The notes: generated by a model not told the origin, from the letters alone. A DNA stretch of 34,323 nt from Holosporaceae bacterium (GCA_031288395.1 JAITRM010000029.1:95782-130104); one strand, 5' to 3'; shown: positions 1 through 8,738, counted from the first letter of the stretch. Numbers and translations are program-made.

Positions 1-1
1 A

Positions 2-1162
2 TTATCTCTCTACGTGGCGGAGTTCATAAAAAACGCCGTCGAGAAGCGCGTTTTGGTGGAATCAAAGCAAAGAGCCGCGATGGCCTCTGATTTTTTGATT
101 CTTTTCCAGCGCCGGGACGTGGAGACGATGGAAAATATCGTAGCCGCTCTCAAAGACGCTGGAATTTGCGCGACGGGCGTCGACAAGGTGCTGCTGAAAG
201 ATCAGCTAATAGTTGAGGATCTGATGGCTTTTGCCGAATTCGCGGTTTTTCCGCGCGACGACCTAATGTGCGCTCGCTGCTTGAAGTCTCCGCTGGTGGG
301 CATGACGGAGGAAGATTTAATGCGCTGCTGTCTGGATCGCCAGGAGGAAAAATTGTGGAACTATCTGCAAAATAACGAGGAATTGTATCGCAAATACTCG
401 CTAAACAAATTGCAAAGCTATGTGGACGGCGCGTTCCGGCTATCAGCCTACGATTTTTTCACAAATGCGCTCACGGACGGAGCGGAGGAAAAATTTTTGC
501 GGCGATTGGGAGCGGAATGTTTGGACGTTCTGCATGAATTTCTCGATGTGGCGATGCTCTACGAAGAGGAAAACTCTCCCTCTTTGCCGAGTTTTTTGCA
601 TTGGTTTAAATCCTTCGAACACGAAATAAAAAGAGAATCCTTTTCCGAGGAGAACGCCGTAAGGCTGATGACTGTTCATGCATCCAAGGGATTGCAAGCG
701 CCCTTTGTCCTAATTGCGGACGCGCATTTCTTTCAAACAAAGGGCGAGAAATTTTTGGAAACGGAAGAAAAAGTTCTGCTGTGGAATTTTGGGAACGACG
801 CAAGAGCTGGAAAAACAGCTCCATTGCACGAAAAAAATCTGCAGGACGATCTGGAAGAATCTCGGCGACTGCTGTACGTGGCCCTAACTCGAGCGGAAGA
901 CGCCGTATGCATTCTTGGCCAAAAGCGCGCCAATGCGCCCAATGACAAATGCTGGTATAATTTTGTGAAATCGGGTTTAGACGAGGCCAAATTCACTGGA
1001 ACAAGCGCGTTTGGAGCACAGCTCCTGAGATCCGGTGTCCATGCTCAAGCAGCCGAAGAAAACCAACCCAAAGCGGACAAAATCCCGGAGGATGCGGCGG
1101 AGATACCCTCTTGGTTTTACGAAAAACTGCCCGCTCTGTTTTCGGGGAAAGGAACGGAATGA
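2..1162 (+). CDS. addA: AddA double-strand-break repair helicase, 3' part only
   Basis: This is the C-terminal part of an AddA/UvrD-superfamily 1 helicase. The frame is open to the left edge, so the true start lies outside the window and the GTG at 14 is not convincing as a start. AddA with AddB processes double-strand breaks for RecA loading. Visible helicase motifs are VRLMTVHASKG (about 660-692) and RRLLYVALTRAEDAV (about 868-912). The stretch just before them resembles the alphaproteobacterial AddA type (LMCARCLKSPLVGMTEEDL). The protein stops soon after motif VI, at [19 protein letters not shown]. Alphaproteobacterial AddA proteins normally continue there into a PD-(D/E)XK nuclease domain of some 200 residues or more, which is absent here. 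The stop overlaps the rpiB start (ATGA). Identity as AddA rather than another UvrD-like helicase is likely but rests on the C-terminal part only. Confidence 0.8.
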   Translation, partial: LSLYVAEFIKNAVEKRVLVESKQRAAMASDFLILFQRRDVETMENIVAALKDAGICATGVDKVLLKDQLIVEDLMAFAEFAVFPRDDLMCARCLKSPLVGMTEEDLMRCCLDRQEEKLWNYLQNNEELYRKYSLNKLQSYVDGAFRLSAYDFFTNALTDGAEEKFLRRLGAECLDVLHEFLDVAMLYEEENSPSLPSFLHWFKSFEHEIKRESFSEENAVRLMTVHASKGLQAPFVLIADAHFFQTKGEKFLETEEKVLLWNFGNDARAGKTAPLHEKNLQDDLEESRRLLYVALTRAEDAVCILGQKRANAPNDKCWYNFVKSGLDEAKFTGTSAFGAQLLRSGVHAQAAEENQPKADKIPEDAAEIPSWFYEKLPALFSGKGTE

Positions 1163-1590
1163 ATATTTATATAGCCTCCGATCATGCCGGTTTTTTGCTC
1201 AAACAGCGTCTTATTGAGCGTTTGGATGCGCCGTTGGTTGATTTGGGCACGGATAGCCCGGAAATCTGCGATTATCCGATTTTTGCCCGTAAGCTGGTGG
1301 AAAAAGTCCTGGAAGCGACGGGAAATCGCGGCATACTCGTCTGCGGCTCTGGGATCGGCATGTCCATCGTTGCCAACCGACGTCGACACATTAGAGCAGC
1401 CTTGTGTTTCGACGAATCCATGGCCCAAATGTCTCGCCGGCACAATGACGCCAACGTGTTGGTTTTGGGAGAGCGGATAACGGATGGACAAGCCGCTCTG
1501 AACTGTGTAAGAATGTTCCTGGATACGGAATTTGAAGGCGGCCGCCACAAAAGAAGATTGGACATGATAGACGCTGGAGATGACGGATGA
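1159..1590 (+). CDS. rpiB: Ribose-5-phosphate isomerase B
   Basis: RpiB interconverts ribose-5-phosphate and ribulose-5-phosphate in the pentose phosphate pathway. The 143-residue length is normal for the RpiB/LacAB family. Start [12 protein letters not shown] places the phosphate and substrate pair D8-H9 correctly. The active-site loop [10 protein letters not shown] carries the catalytic cysteine C62, and [15 protein letters not shown] (H95-N96) is the family signature. The frame stays open upstream, but family length and the ATGA overlap with addA fix the start at 1159. The stop again overlaps the glyA start by ATGA, so addA-rpiB-glyA look translationally coupled. Very sure. Confidence 0.96.
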   Translation: MNIYIASDHAGFLLKQRLIERLDAPLVDLGTDSPEICDYPIFARKLVEKVLEATGNRGILVCGSGIGMSIVANRRRHIRAALCFDESMAQMSRRHNDANVLVLGERITDGQAALNCVRMFLDTEFEGGRHKRRLDMIDAGDDG

Positions 1591-2846
1591 AATTTGCCGG
1601 GTACTTGCTGGATGGCGTTAGGGATCGCGAAGTCTTCGGAGCCATAAGCGATGAGCTCCAGAGACAGCAGAATCAGATAGAGCTCATCGCATCGGAGAAT
1701 TTTGTTTCGCGGGAGGTTCTTACCGCCCTCGGATGCGTGATGACCAACAAATATGCCGAAGGGTATCCGGGGCGAAGATACTACGGCGGATGCAAATTTG
1801 TGGATGTTGCGGAAACCATAGCCATCGAGAGGGTTTGTCGGCTGTTCGGCTGTGAATTCGCCAACGTGCAGCCGCACTCGGGAGCCCAGGCAAATTTGTC
1901 GGTACTTTACGCTTTGGCGAACCCCGGCGATACGATTCTCGGCATGGAATTGGCCATGGGCGGGCATCTGACCCACGGCGCAGCCCCGACAATTTCAGGA
2001 AAATGGTTTCGGGCCGTTGGCTACGGAGTTGGCGAAGACGGCATAATCGACTACGATCGAGTCAGGCAGTTGGCGCTGGAACATAAGCCGAAAGTTATCA
2101 TCGCCGGAGCCTCTTCCTATACACGTCAAATAGACTTCGCACGTTTTCGCAGCATTGCCGACGCGGCGGGCGCGTATCTTTTCGCCGACGTCGCCCACTA
2201 TGCAGGACTGATTGCGGCGGATTTATATCCGTCTCCCATGGCGCACGCCCACGTGGTAACCTCAACTACGCATAAGACGCTGCGCGGACCCCGGGGCGGC
2301 ATAATCATGACCAACGACGCGACGCTGGCCAAGAAAATCAACAGCGCTGTATTCCCTGGCGTACAGGGAGGCCCCCAGATGCACTCCATCGCTGCCAAAG
2401 CCGTCGCCTTCGGCGAAGCTCTGCGTCCGGAATTCCGAAAATACGCCAAAAATGTGCTGGACAACTCCATCGCCATGGCCAATCGCCTCAAGCAGCACGG
2501 ATTGGACATAGTCTCCGGCGGAACGGACTGCCACATGTCCGTTGTCGATCTCAGAAAATTGTCCATCAGCGGCAAAATTGCCGAGACGGAGCTGGAAGAG
2601 AGTGGCATCGCCTGCAACAAAAATGCCGTTCCCTTTGACGCATTGCCGCCCTCCCAAACGTCCGGCTTGAGAATTGGCTCCGCGGCCATGACGACCCGCG
2701 GCCTCGGCGCCGCTGAATTTGAAACCATCGCCGACCTAATCTACAAAGTACTTTCCAATTATGGAAAAAGCAGCTACAATGCCGCTCGGGATGAGGTGAG
2801 AGCGGAGGTTTCAAAACTGTGCAAGAAATTTCCCCTCTACAATTAG
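1587..2846 (+). CDS. glyA: Serine hydroxymethyltransferase
   Basis: GlyA is a PLP-dependent cytosolic enzyme converting serine and tetrahydrofolate to glycine and 5,10-methylene-THF. It is the main one-carbon source for purines, thymidylate and methionine. It is full length at 419 residues. Signatures are [11 protein letters not shown] (31-41), the [15 protein letters not shown] substrate region (54-68), QPHSGAQAN (95-103), [10 protein letters not shown] (201-210) and the Schiff-base lysine K230 in [13 protein letters not shown]. The start is set by the ATGA overlap with rpiB. Only 12 bases separate its stop from nusB. In many alphaproteobacteria nrdR and riboflavin genes lie between glyA and nusB; none is present here. 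Confidence 0.98.
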   Translation: MKFAGYLLDGVRDREVFGAISDELQRQQNQIELIASENFVSREVLTALGCVMTNKYAEGYPGRRYYGGCKFVDVAETIAIERVCRLFGCEFANVQPHSGAQANLSVLYALANPGDTILGMELAMGGHLTHGAAPTISGKWFRAVGYGVGEDGIIDYDRVRQLALEHKPKVIIAGASSYTRQIDFARFRSIADAAGAYLFADVAHYAGLIAADLYPSPMAHAHVVTSTTHKTLRGPRGGIIMTNDATLAKKINSAVFPGVQGGPQMHSIAAKAVAFGEALRPEFRKYAKNVLDNSIAMANRLKQHGLDIVSGGTDCHMSVVDLRKLSISGKIAETELEESGIACNKNAVPFDALPPSQTSGLRIGSAAMTTRGLGAAEFETIADLIYKVLSNYGKSSYNAARDEVRAEVSKLCKKFPLYN

Positions 2847-2858
2847 TGTAGAACAGGA

Positions 2859-3314
2859 ATGCCAAAAGGCAAAGAACGCAAATCCAAGAGCGGGCTGCGC
2901 GGAGTTACTAGACTCTACGCGGTTCAGGAGCTTTACCGAGCGGAAATGGAAAATCTTCCTCTGGAAAGGATTCTGGAGGAGGCGCTGTCGAAAAGTGAAG
3001 TTTACATTAGCGAGAATATTTCCCTTTTTGAAATAGACGGTGATTTTTTCCGCAGTCTGCTGGAGACTGCAGAGAAAAATTTGACCGCTCTGGACGCGGC
3101 GATTGTCCGCCACCTGTCCGCAAACTGGAAATTCGACAGAATGGCTCCGCTCATGAAAAGCATTCTCCGGCTTGGGCTGGCGGAGCTCCTGTATTTCCCG
3201 CAGATTCCTAAAAATGTCGTTTTCAATGAATACATAGAGATTTCAAAGGCTTTTTTCCTGGAAAACGAGGTGGCATTCGTGAACGGTCTGCTCAATTCAG
3301 TCATCAGCGAATGA
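2859..3314 (+). CDS. nusB: Transcription antitermination factor NusB
   Basis: NusB forms a complex with NusE (ribosomal protein S10) on boxA RNA and supports rRNA antitermination. The 151-residue, mostly helical protein begins with a basic stretch and then the family core TRLYAVQELYRAEM. It ends with the typical C-terminal signature: a hydrophobic helix (LRLGLAELLYF), then NVVFNEYIEISKAFF and FVNGLLNSVISE. It is the last gene of the addA-rpiB-glyA-nusB run, 12 bases after glyA. It converges on asd with only 9 bases between the stop codons and no visible hairpin terminator. Confidence 0.93.
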   Translation: MPKGKERKSKSGLRGVTRLYAVQELYRAEMENLPLERILEEALSKSEVYISENISLFEIDGDFFRSLLETAEKNLTALDAAIVRHLSANWKFDRMAPLMKSILRLGLAELLYFPQIPKNVVFNEYIEISKAFFLENEVAFVNGLLNSVISE

Positions 3315-3323
3315 CCTATCGCC

Positions 3324-4379
3324 TTAGTTTTTCTGCCTCTTGAAAATGTTCAGCGTTGGATCCAGCGAGATCATGTGCTCGGCGATTTGCACGCTGTTCA
3401 GCGCTGCTCCTTTGCGAAGATTGTCGGCGACTACCCAGTAGATCAGCCCGCTCTGGACGAGCGGATCAGACCTTACGCGGCTGACATAGACGGCGTCTTC
3501 TCCTAGAATATCAATGGGAGTCGCAAAGACGCCGCTTTCATCGCGACGATCGACCACAAGAATTCCATCAAAGTTCTCAAAAGCTCGGTATACGTCCCTT
3601 TCTGCGAATGGTGCGCTGAGCTCGCAGTAGACCGACATGGCATGGCCGATAAAAACCGGAACTCGCACGCAGGTTACGGCGACTTTTATATCCGCCATGA
3701 GGATTTTACGAATTTCGCCGGCGATTTTGTCCTCTTCGTCGCTTACTCCGGATGAACATAAATCTCCCACCAGTGGAATAACGTTAAATGCAATTTGCTT
3801 AGGGAAAACGTCAGTTTTCACGGAGCCAGCGCCCACAAGGCATTTGCTTTGGGAGTAGAGTTCGTCGATGGCGCGTCGCCCGGCGCCGGATACCGACTGA
3901 TAGGTTGAAACTACCGCTCTTTTTATGGGAGATACGTCGCCCAATGCTTTCAATGTCATGGCCAGCGGCGCCGCTACGCAATTGGGGGTGGCTATGATTC
4001 CCAACGGTGAACCATTCCGCAGGACATCTCCGTTTATCTCTGGAATTATGAGCGGAATTCGCGGATTCATGCGAAAATGCGAGGTTTTATCCAGAACCAC
4101 GCAGCCGGTTTTCGCGACGGATTCGGCATATTGGCGAGAAACTCCGCCGCCGGCGCAGAAAATCGCCAAATCAACGGACGAGAAATCCACTTCCTTTAGC
4201 ATTTGCACTGGAACATTCTCATTGCCAAAGGAAAGAAGCTTCCCACGGGACCTCTCGGACGCAATTGCCGCTATGGAATTCACCGGGAAACCCCTTTCTT
4301 CCAGGATTTGCAGCACTTTCATCCCAACATTGCCCGTAGCGCCGACTACAGTCACGTTATATTTTCTTTTCGCAGTCAT
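3324..4379 (-). CDS. asd: Aspartate-semialdehyde dehydrogenase
   Basis: Asd reduces aspartyl-4-phosphate to aspartate-4-semialdehyde with NADPH, the branch point to diaminopimelate/lysine, threonine and methionine. The 351 residues start with the Rossmann motif VTVVGATGNVGMKVLQIL. The catalytic cysteine is C134 in ATPNCVAAPL; the residues after it differ from the more usual NCSTxQ type. The histidine-containing motif VRVPVFIGHAMSV is present. The start is well supported: GAGAGG sits 6 bases before the ATG. The gene stands alone and is divergent from rarA. Its presence suggests the cell still makes diaminopimelate for peptidoglycan (inference). Confidence 0.95.
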   Translation of the reverse strand: MTAKRKYNVTVVGATGNVGMKVLQILEERGFPVNSIAAIASERSRGKLLSFGNENVPVQMLKEVDFSSVDLAIFCAGGGVSRQYAESVAKTGCVVLDKTSHFRMNPRIPLIIPEINGDVLRNGSPLGIIATPNCVAAPLAMTLKALGDVSPIKRAVVSTYQSVSGAGRRAIDELYSQSKCLVGAGSVKTDVFPKQIAFNVIPLVGDLCSSGVSDEEDKIAGEIRKILMADIKVAVTCVRVPVFIGHAMSVYCELSAPFAERDVYRAFENFDGILVVDRRDESGVFATPIDILGEDAVYVSRVRSDPLVQSGLIYWVVADNLRKGAALNSVQIAEHMISLDPTLNIFKRQKN

Positions 4380-4400
4380 GGAAACCTCTCGATTCCCAGT

Positions 4401-4429
4401 AGTCTAAAACTAAAACTTGATTAACTCAA
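4401..4429 (-). promoter_or_regulatory. Candidate promoter of asd
   Basis: On the minus strand, TTGAGT (4424-4429) and TAGACT (4401-4406) are separated by exactly 17 bases. Each matches four of six sigma70 consensus positions. It lies about 20 bases upstream of the asd start in the short divergent region. It was found by eye, and it overlaps the candidate rarA promoter. Confidence 0.35.
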
Positions 4430-4445
4430 AGAAAAACATGAGAAT
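4417..4445 (+). promoter_or_regulatory. Weak candidate promoter of rarA
   Basis: TTGATT (4417-4422) and GAGAAT (4440-4445) are 17 bases apart, with four of six consensus matches each. The site overlaps the asd promoter on the other strand, so the two genes may compete for polymerase. The match alone is not strong. Confidence 0.22.
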
Positions 4446-4474
4446 ACCAAGCGACATTTCATGGACTTCATATT

Positions 4475-5731
4475 TTGCAATTATTTGAACAGACTCCTCC
4501 GCTGGCGGACAGAATTCGTCCCACAAAGTTGGGAGAACTCATAGGCCAATCGGTGGAGGAGCAGGCTTCCCTCTTTGAAAGCCTACAGTCTTTGATTTTG
4601 TGGGGCCCTCCCGGATCTGGCAAAACCTCCTTCGCCAAAATTCTTGCCCAGAAAAGCGGACTGAAATTCGAAGAAACGTCGGCAGTCATGCACGCAACGG
4701 CCAAATTTAGGTCGATATTCGACGAACTTTCCAGAGATCCATCTCAAAAAACCGTGCTTTTGATCGATGAAATCCATCATTTGAATAAAAGTCAGCAGGA
4801 TATTTTTCTGCCATATCTGGAAAGCGGCGCTCTCATTTTACTAGGAACAACTACGGAGAACCCCTCGTTCGAGCTACGGCCGGCGCTGCTGTCTCGCTGT
4901 AAGGTCGTCGTATTTAACCGCCTGCAGCTGGAAGATTTAGACAAAATTCTGCAGCGAGCGGAAGATTTCATCCAGAAAGAGCTGCCGCTGAGTCCGGAAG
5001 CTCGGCAACATCTGTGCTTGATCGCCGATGGAGACGGTCGCTATCTGCTAAATCGAGTGGAAGAACTGCTGTCGCTGAACACCCAGAAGAAGATGTCGCT
5101 GGAAGAGTTGCAAAAAATTACTGCCAAAAGAGCGGCAGTCTATGACAAATCACAGGAGGAGCACTACAATCTGATCAGCGCCTTCCATAAATCCATCCGC
5201 GGATCCGACGTAGACGCAGCCTTGTATTGGACTAACAGAATGCTAAACGCAGGGGAAAATCCGCTGTTTGTTGCCCGTAGGTTGATAAGAGCGGCCAGCG
5301 AGGACGTGGGACTTGCGGACCCAAATGCTCTACTGCAGGCAATTGCGGCGCATCAGGTTTATACCATGCTGGGATCTCCGGAGGGAGAGCTGGCCATCAT
5401 CAACGCGGTCATATACATCGCAACGGCTCCAAAATCAAACGCCGGATATGCGGCCCATAATCAGTCCAAGAAATGCGCTGAATTCTACGGTTCGCTGCCA
5501 ACTCCCAAAAAAATACGCAACGCTCCCACGAAATTGATGAAGGAGCTCAACTACGGCGAAGGATACCTATACGACCACGACGCGGAAAATGCCTTTTCCG
5601 GCGACAATTTCTTTCCGGACGAGCTTTCCCGCAAGAAATTTTACCACCCGGTGGAGCGCGGCTTCGAGCGGGAGATCAAAAAACGTCTAGATTGGTGGGA
5701 CAAAAAGCGCAGGCAAAATAAATCCGGCTAG
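4475..5731 (+). CDS. rarA: Replication-associated recombination protein A (MgsA/RarA/WRNIP1 family AAA+ ATPase)
   Basis: RarA is a clamp-loader-like AAA+ ATPase acting at stalled replication forks. It begins LQLFEQTPPLADRIRP, matching the family N-terminus. Walker A is GPPGSGKT (44-51), Walker B LLIDEIHH (about 95-102), and the sensor region is TTENPSFELRPALLSRC. The C-terminal half has the diagnostic SAFHKSIRGSDVDAALYW and AGENPLFVARRLIRAASEDVG stretches. At 418 residues it is full length. The only usable start is TTG at 4475, because a stop lies in frame at 4439 and no ATG or GTG follows before the conserved region. ATGGA about 9 bases upstream may serve as a weak ribosome site. Its stop overlaps that of the convergent PAP2-type gene. 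Confidence 0.94.
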   Translation: MQLFEQTPPLADRIRPTKLGELIGQSVEEQASLFESLQSLILWGPPGSGKTSFAKILAQKSGLKFEETSAVMHATAKFRSIFDELSRDPSQKTVLLIDEIHHLNKSQQDIFLPYLESGALILLGTTTENPSFELRPALLSRCKVVVFNRLQLEDLDKILQRAEDFIQKELPLSPEARQHLCLIADGDGRYLLNRVEELLSLNTQKKMSLEELQKITAKRAAVYDKSQEEHYNLISAFHKSIRGSDVDAALYWTNRMLNAGENPLFVARRLIRAASEDVGLADPNALLQAIAAHQVYTMLGSPEGELAIINAVIYIATAPKSNAGYAAHNQSKKCAEFYGSLPTPKKIRNAPTKLMKELNYGEGYLYDHDAENAFSGDNFFPDELSRKKFYHPVERGFEREIKKRLDWWDKKRRQNKSG

Positions 5732-6501
5732 AACCTCGCCGCCGACGTTTTAAAATTAACCCGCGAGCATAGATTGATGGATCCCATGGTCAAAGTCGGC
5801 AGCAGAGCGAATCTTATCTCGGACAGAAACGGATCCTTAAACGCCAGAGCCTTGAATATAAAATAAACAGCGGCGGTTAGCAGCACGCTCGCCGTAAGAG
5901 AAAGAAGCTTTTGCGGCAAATTGCGATTTTTCCTGTCTTCGATGAAATTCAGAGAGAAAATCGTCCCCGTCAAAGCGTAAAAAGCGAGCCAGACGTGCCA
6001 CTGCAGCTGGTAAATTATAAACAGGATAACCATCGACGATAGAGATACCGCCATGGCGACGGCGGCGAGGGCTTTTTCCCCAAATTTCAACGAAATGAAC
6101 CTGCACAGGAGAATTTCCGCAAACGCAAAGACCGCCGCTCCGGTCACATCAAACAGATCGTGGAAGCGACACTGGATCAGGCTGAGCCCGAAGCAGCACA
6201 GCAGAAACAGCAGCGTGACTCTCAGCGCCCGATTATCGACTTTATAGATGATGTATCCATAAAACACCGCCGCTGCGTGCATATGCCCGCTGGGAAAAGC
6301 ATAGCCGGGCCCCAGATGAGGAAACAGCGGAACCTTGAACCATTGCTTGAGCAACGCATTGAAGATCATCACCACAAAGACAAAGCATATCGCCTTAGCG
6401 TAGAGGTCTCGCCTGTGAAAAATCATCCCCACCATCACCAGAGGAATGATGAAGGTAATGTGCGAAAATTTCAGAACGAAATGCGCGACAGCATCTAGCA
6501 T
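5728..6501 (-). CDS. PAP2-type membrane phosphatase/phosphotransferase-like protein
   Basis: A 257-residue polytopic membrane protein with several hydrophobic segments (about 14-28, 36-50, 74-86, 94-110, 120-136, 146-165 and further on). It has FPSGHMHAA (PSGH at 70-73) and CRFHDLFDV with H114 and D118 in the spacing of PAP2 motif 3. The usual KX6RP motif 1 is imperfect: the expected arginine after KVP is a leucine. The arginine six residues before H114 is also missing, with R112 next to the histidine instead, as in some inositolphosphotransferase-like PAP2 relatives. The substrate may be a lipid phosphate such as undecaprenyl-PP or lipid A, but this cannot be decided. It is the last gene of the run from proS, one base after the aminopeptidase gene. 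Confidence 0.72.
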   Translation of the reverse strand: MLDAVAHFVLKFSHITFIIPLVMVGMIFHRRDLYAKAICFVFVVMIFNALLKQWFKVPLFPHLGPGYAFPSGHMHAAAVFYGYIIYKVDNRALRVTLLFLLCCFGLSLIQCRFHDLFDVTGAAVFAFAEILLCRFISLKFGEKALAAVAMAVSLSSMVILFIIYQLQWHVWLAFYALTGTIFSLNFIEDRKNRNLPQKLLSLTASVLLTAAVYFIFKALAFKDPFLSEIRFALLPTLTMGSINLCSRVNFKTSAARF

Positions 6502-6502
6502 T

Positions 6503-8155
6503 TTAAATAAACGACTCCACGTATCTATTTAACCACATCAGGGTATCGCCTTTCAATTCCAAAGATGCGATAGTTTTTTTATTGTAGGCCTTTAGCCAAG
6601 AAATCTCCTCGGCGCCGAGCATTTCTTTGCGAATGAATTTGGCGTCAAAGGGAACCAGAGATATGGTTTCAAAGGACAAAAACCCATCGGGTTCGGTCCG
6701 CACTACCATCATGTTTTCCAGGCGAATGCCGAAGCTATTTCCCCTGTAGTATCCGGGCTCGTTGGACAGAACCATGCCCGTTTGCAGCGGAGTTTCGTTG
6801 TGGGAGGAGATGGCGCAGGGGCCTTCGTGCACATTCAGTGCATATCCGATCCCATGGCCGGTGGAGTGGCTGTAGTCGCTGGAATATTGCCACAGGAATT
6901 GCCTCGCCAGAGAATCCAGCTGCGCGCCAGTGGTTCCCACTGGAAATTTTGCATTGGCCAGCGCAATATGACCCTTCAACACCAGCGTATAAAATAATTT
7001 TTGCTCCTCGGTCGGGTTCCTTAGGCATACGGTGCGAGTGACGTCGGTAGTGCCGCCCACATATTGGCCTCCGGAATCCACGAGCAGGATATTTTGAACG
7101 ATTTTATTGCTGGCGGCGCTGGGCGAATAGTGGATCATGGCGGCGTGTTCATCTGCCGCAGCGATGGTTTCAAAGCTTTCTCCCCGAAAGCCGTCCTGCA
7201 GTCGTCTAAAATGCAGGATTTTTTCCGCCGCTTCCAATTCGGAAATCTGCCCAGCGTTGGAATGAAACCACAGGAGAAAATTTATTATTGCTCTGGAATC
7301 TTTTTGGGCAGCTTCCTTCAATTGTTCAATTTCATAGCTATTTTTTACGGCCTTGGCCAAGGCAAACGGATTCCGCAGATGAACAAAATTCTCATGTTTC
7401 AAGTGAGACGGCGTTTCATTTTTGTCTATGCCCACGCAATTGAGCTCATCCAGGTCTTTTTGCAAATCGTTTTCGGACTTCATGGAATATTGCGAGAAGT
7501 CAACCTCGTAAGAAGCGTCAACGTAGAGCGTGCTGCTCCGGTCCTTGGTTATCAGCAGATATCCCTTGACCACCGGCACATATTTCCTGCTAAAGTCGCG
7601 GATGTTCAGGAGCCAGGCAACCGTGCACGGATCGCAGATCAAATACGCGGCCAGCCCATTGTCGCCGATCATCTTTTGTGCGGCCTCTATTTTTTCTTCG
7701 GATGTTTTTACGTCCTTCAACGCTTGAATCCTGAGAGTTTGTCTCGGAATTGCAACGCCGAAGACTTCCCTCAGGTTGACGGCTATAAAATCGTAATGAT
7801 TTAGCCTGTCCTTGAAAAAATCCATATCGCAGTGCGTATAAAATTCCTGATCGTAGGCTATGCGACCATGGGGGGGTATATTTTTCCTTATCCATTCGAC
7901 GATTTTCTGCTTTCTTAGGTCTAAAATTTCGAATTTTTTCTGATCCACGCTGCTTTTTGCAGATAACAGATAGCGCCCATCCACAAATAGCGCCGATTTG
8001 TCTGGGGATATGAGGATCGCTCCCTCGGAAGATGCGAGCCCAGTGGTCAATTGGATAATATTATTGGATTCATCGTTTAATCCGGGATATTTGCTGGATT
8101 TTCTGTGCATGAGGACATGAAGAGCGTTTTGCTTCAGGAAATTTTTGATATCCAT
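6503..8155 (-). CDS. pepP: Xaa-Pro aminopeptidase (M24B family)
   Basis: A cytosolic metallopeptidase that removes an N-terminal residue preceding proline. The 550 residues contain two creatinase-like N-terminal domains (about 8-140 and 145-280) and a C-terminal pita-bread catalytic domain, as in the long aminopeptidase P type. All five metal ligands are visible: D360 (LLVDSGG), D371 (TTDVTRTV), H434 (HSTGHGIGY), E466 (LSNEPGYY) and E480 (GIRLENM). No signal peptide is seen. The start codon directly abuts the stop of the upstream YqaA-like gene, and the downstream PAP2-type gene follows after one base. The symbol pepP is used for the family. Confidence 0.92.
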   Translation of the reverse strand: MDIKNFLKQNALHVLMHRKSSKYPGLNDESNNIIQLTTGLASSEGAILISPDKSALFVDGRYLLSAKSSVDQKKFEILDLRKQKIVEWIRKNIPPHGRIAYDQEFYTHCDMDFFKDRLNHYDFIAVNLREVFGVAIPRQTLRIQALKDVKTSEEKIEAAQKMIGDNGLAAYLICDPCTVAWLLNIRDFSRKYVPVVKGYLLITKDRSSTLYVDASYEVDFSQYSMKSENDLQKDLDELNCVGIDKNETPSHLKHENFVHLRNPFALAKAVKNSYEIEQLKEAAQKDSRAIINFLLWFHSNAGQISELEAAEKILHFRRLQDGFRGESFETIAAADEHAAMIHYSPSAASNKIVQNILLVDSGGQYVGGTTDVTRTVCLRNPTEEQKLFYTLVLKGHIALANAKFPVGTTGAQLDSLARQFLWQYSSDYSHSTGHGIGYALNVHEGPCAISSHNETPLQTGMVLSNEPGYYRGNSFGIRLENMMVVRTEPDGFLSFETISLVPFDAKFIRKEMLGAEEISWLKAYNKKTIASLELKGDTLMWLNRYVESFI

Positions 8156-8737
8156 TTACATAAATAATTTTACCAACAGAAATCCGACAACGACGCTGGC
8201 GACTATCAGATACAGCGTAAGTTTTTTGTGCTTTTCCATAAAGTTCAGGAATTTTTCTCCGAAGGCTTTGCAGATGAGCGAAAGCAGCAGAAACCTCGCG
8301 CCTCGGGTAATGATGGAGGCGACGGCGAAGGTGCAGAGGTCTATTTTCGCAAGTCCGCTGGCGATGGTCACTATTTTGTATGGTATGGGAGTTAGGCCCT
8401 TGGCGCATATGAGCCAAAACGCCCATTTGTTCAGGGTAATGCTCAGCCTATTAAAATTTTCCACCTGCCCGTAGAAGGCCAGAATTTTCGATCCGATCAG
8501 TTCGAAGAACGCATAGCCGATGTAGTAGCCCAAAAATCCGCCCAACACCGACGCCGCGGCGCATATAACGGCGTAGCGCACCGCTTTGTCTTTATTTTTC
8601 GCCACCACTATGGCCAATACAGGATCCGGAGGCAGCGGAAAGAATGAACTTTCGACGAAGGAAACGAACACCAGCAGCCGAAGCGCGTTTTGGCTCTCGG
8701 CCTGCTTCATCATCCAGTCGTATATTTTTTCTACCAT
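8156..8737 (-). CDS. YqaA/DedA-like membrane protein (SNARE-associated/VTT domain)
   Basis: A 193-residue inner-membrane protein. Features typical of the YqaA branch of the DedA/VTT superfamily are FVSFVESSFFPLPPDPVL near the start (27-44), glycine-rich GGFLGYYIGYAFFE, and the re-entrant-loop signature KGLTPIPYKIVTIASGLAKI followed by RGARF. DedA-family proteins have been linked to undecaprenyl-phosphate or phospholipid flipping and to membrane homeostasis; the YqaA branch itself has no settled function. The gene sits between dnaE (one base away) and the aminopeptidase gene (abutting), so it is probably co-transcribed with them. A C-terminal hydrophobic segment ends the protein. Confidence 0.85.
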   Translation of the reverse strand: MVEKIYDWMMKQAESQNALRLLVFVSFVESSFFPLPPDPVLAIVVAKNKDKAVRYAVICAAASVLGGFLGYYIGYAFFELIGSKILAFYGQVENFNRLSITLNKWAFWLICAKGLTPIPYKIVTIASGLAKIDLCTFAVASIITRGARFLLLSLICKAFGEKFLNFMEKHKKLTLYLIVASVVVGFLLVKLFM

Positions 8738-8738
8738 T

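Noticed and set aside
1111-1158. Upstream extension of rpiB
   Set aside because: It lies inside addA in another frame. The family begins at [11 protein letters not shown], and the ATGA overlap supports 1159.
7064-7804. Long open frame on the plus strand opposite the aminopeptidase gene
   Set aside because: The minus-strand gene has all five metal ligands and full family length. The plus frame has no recognisable motif and is a shadow of its codon bias.
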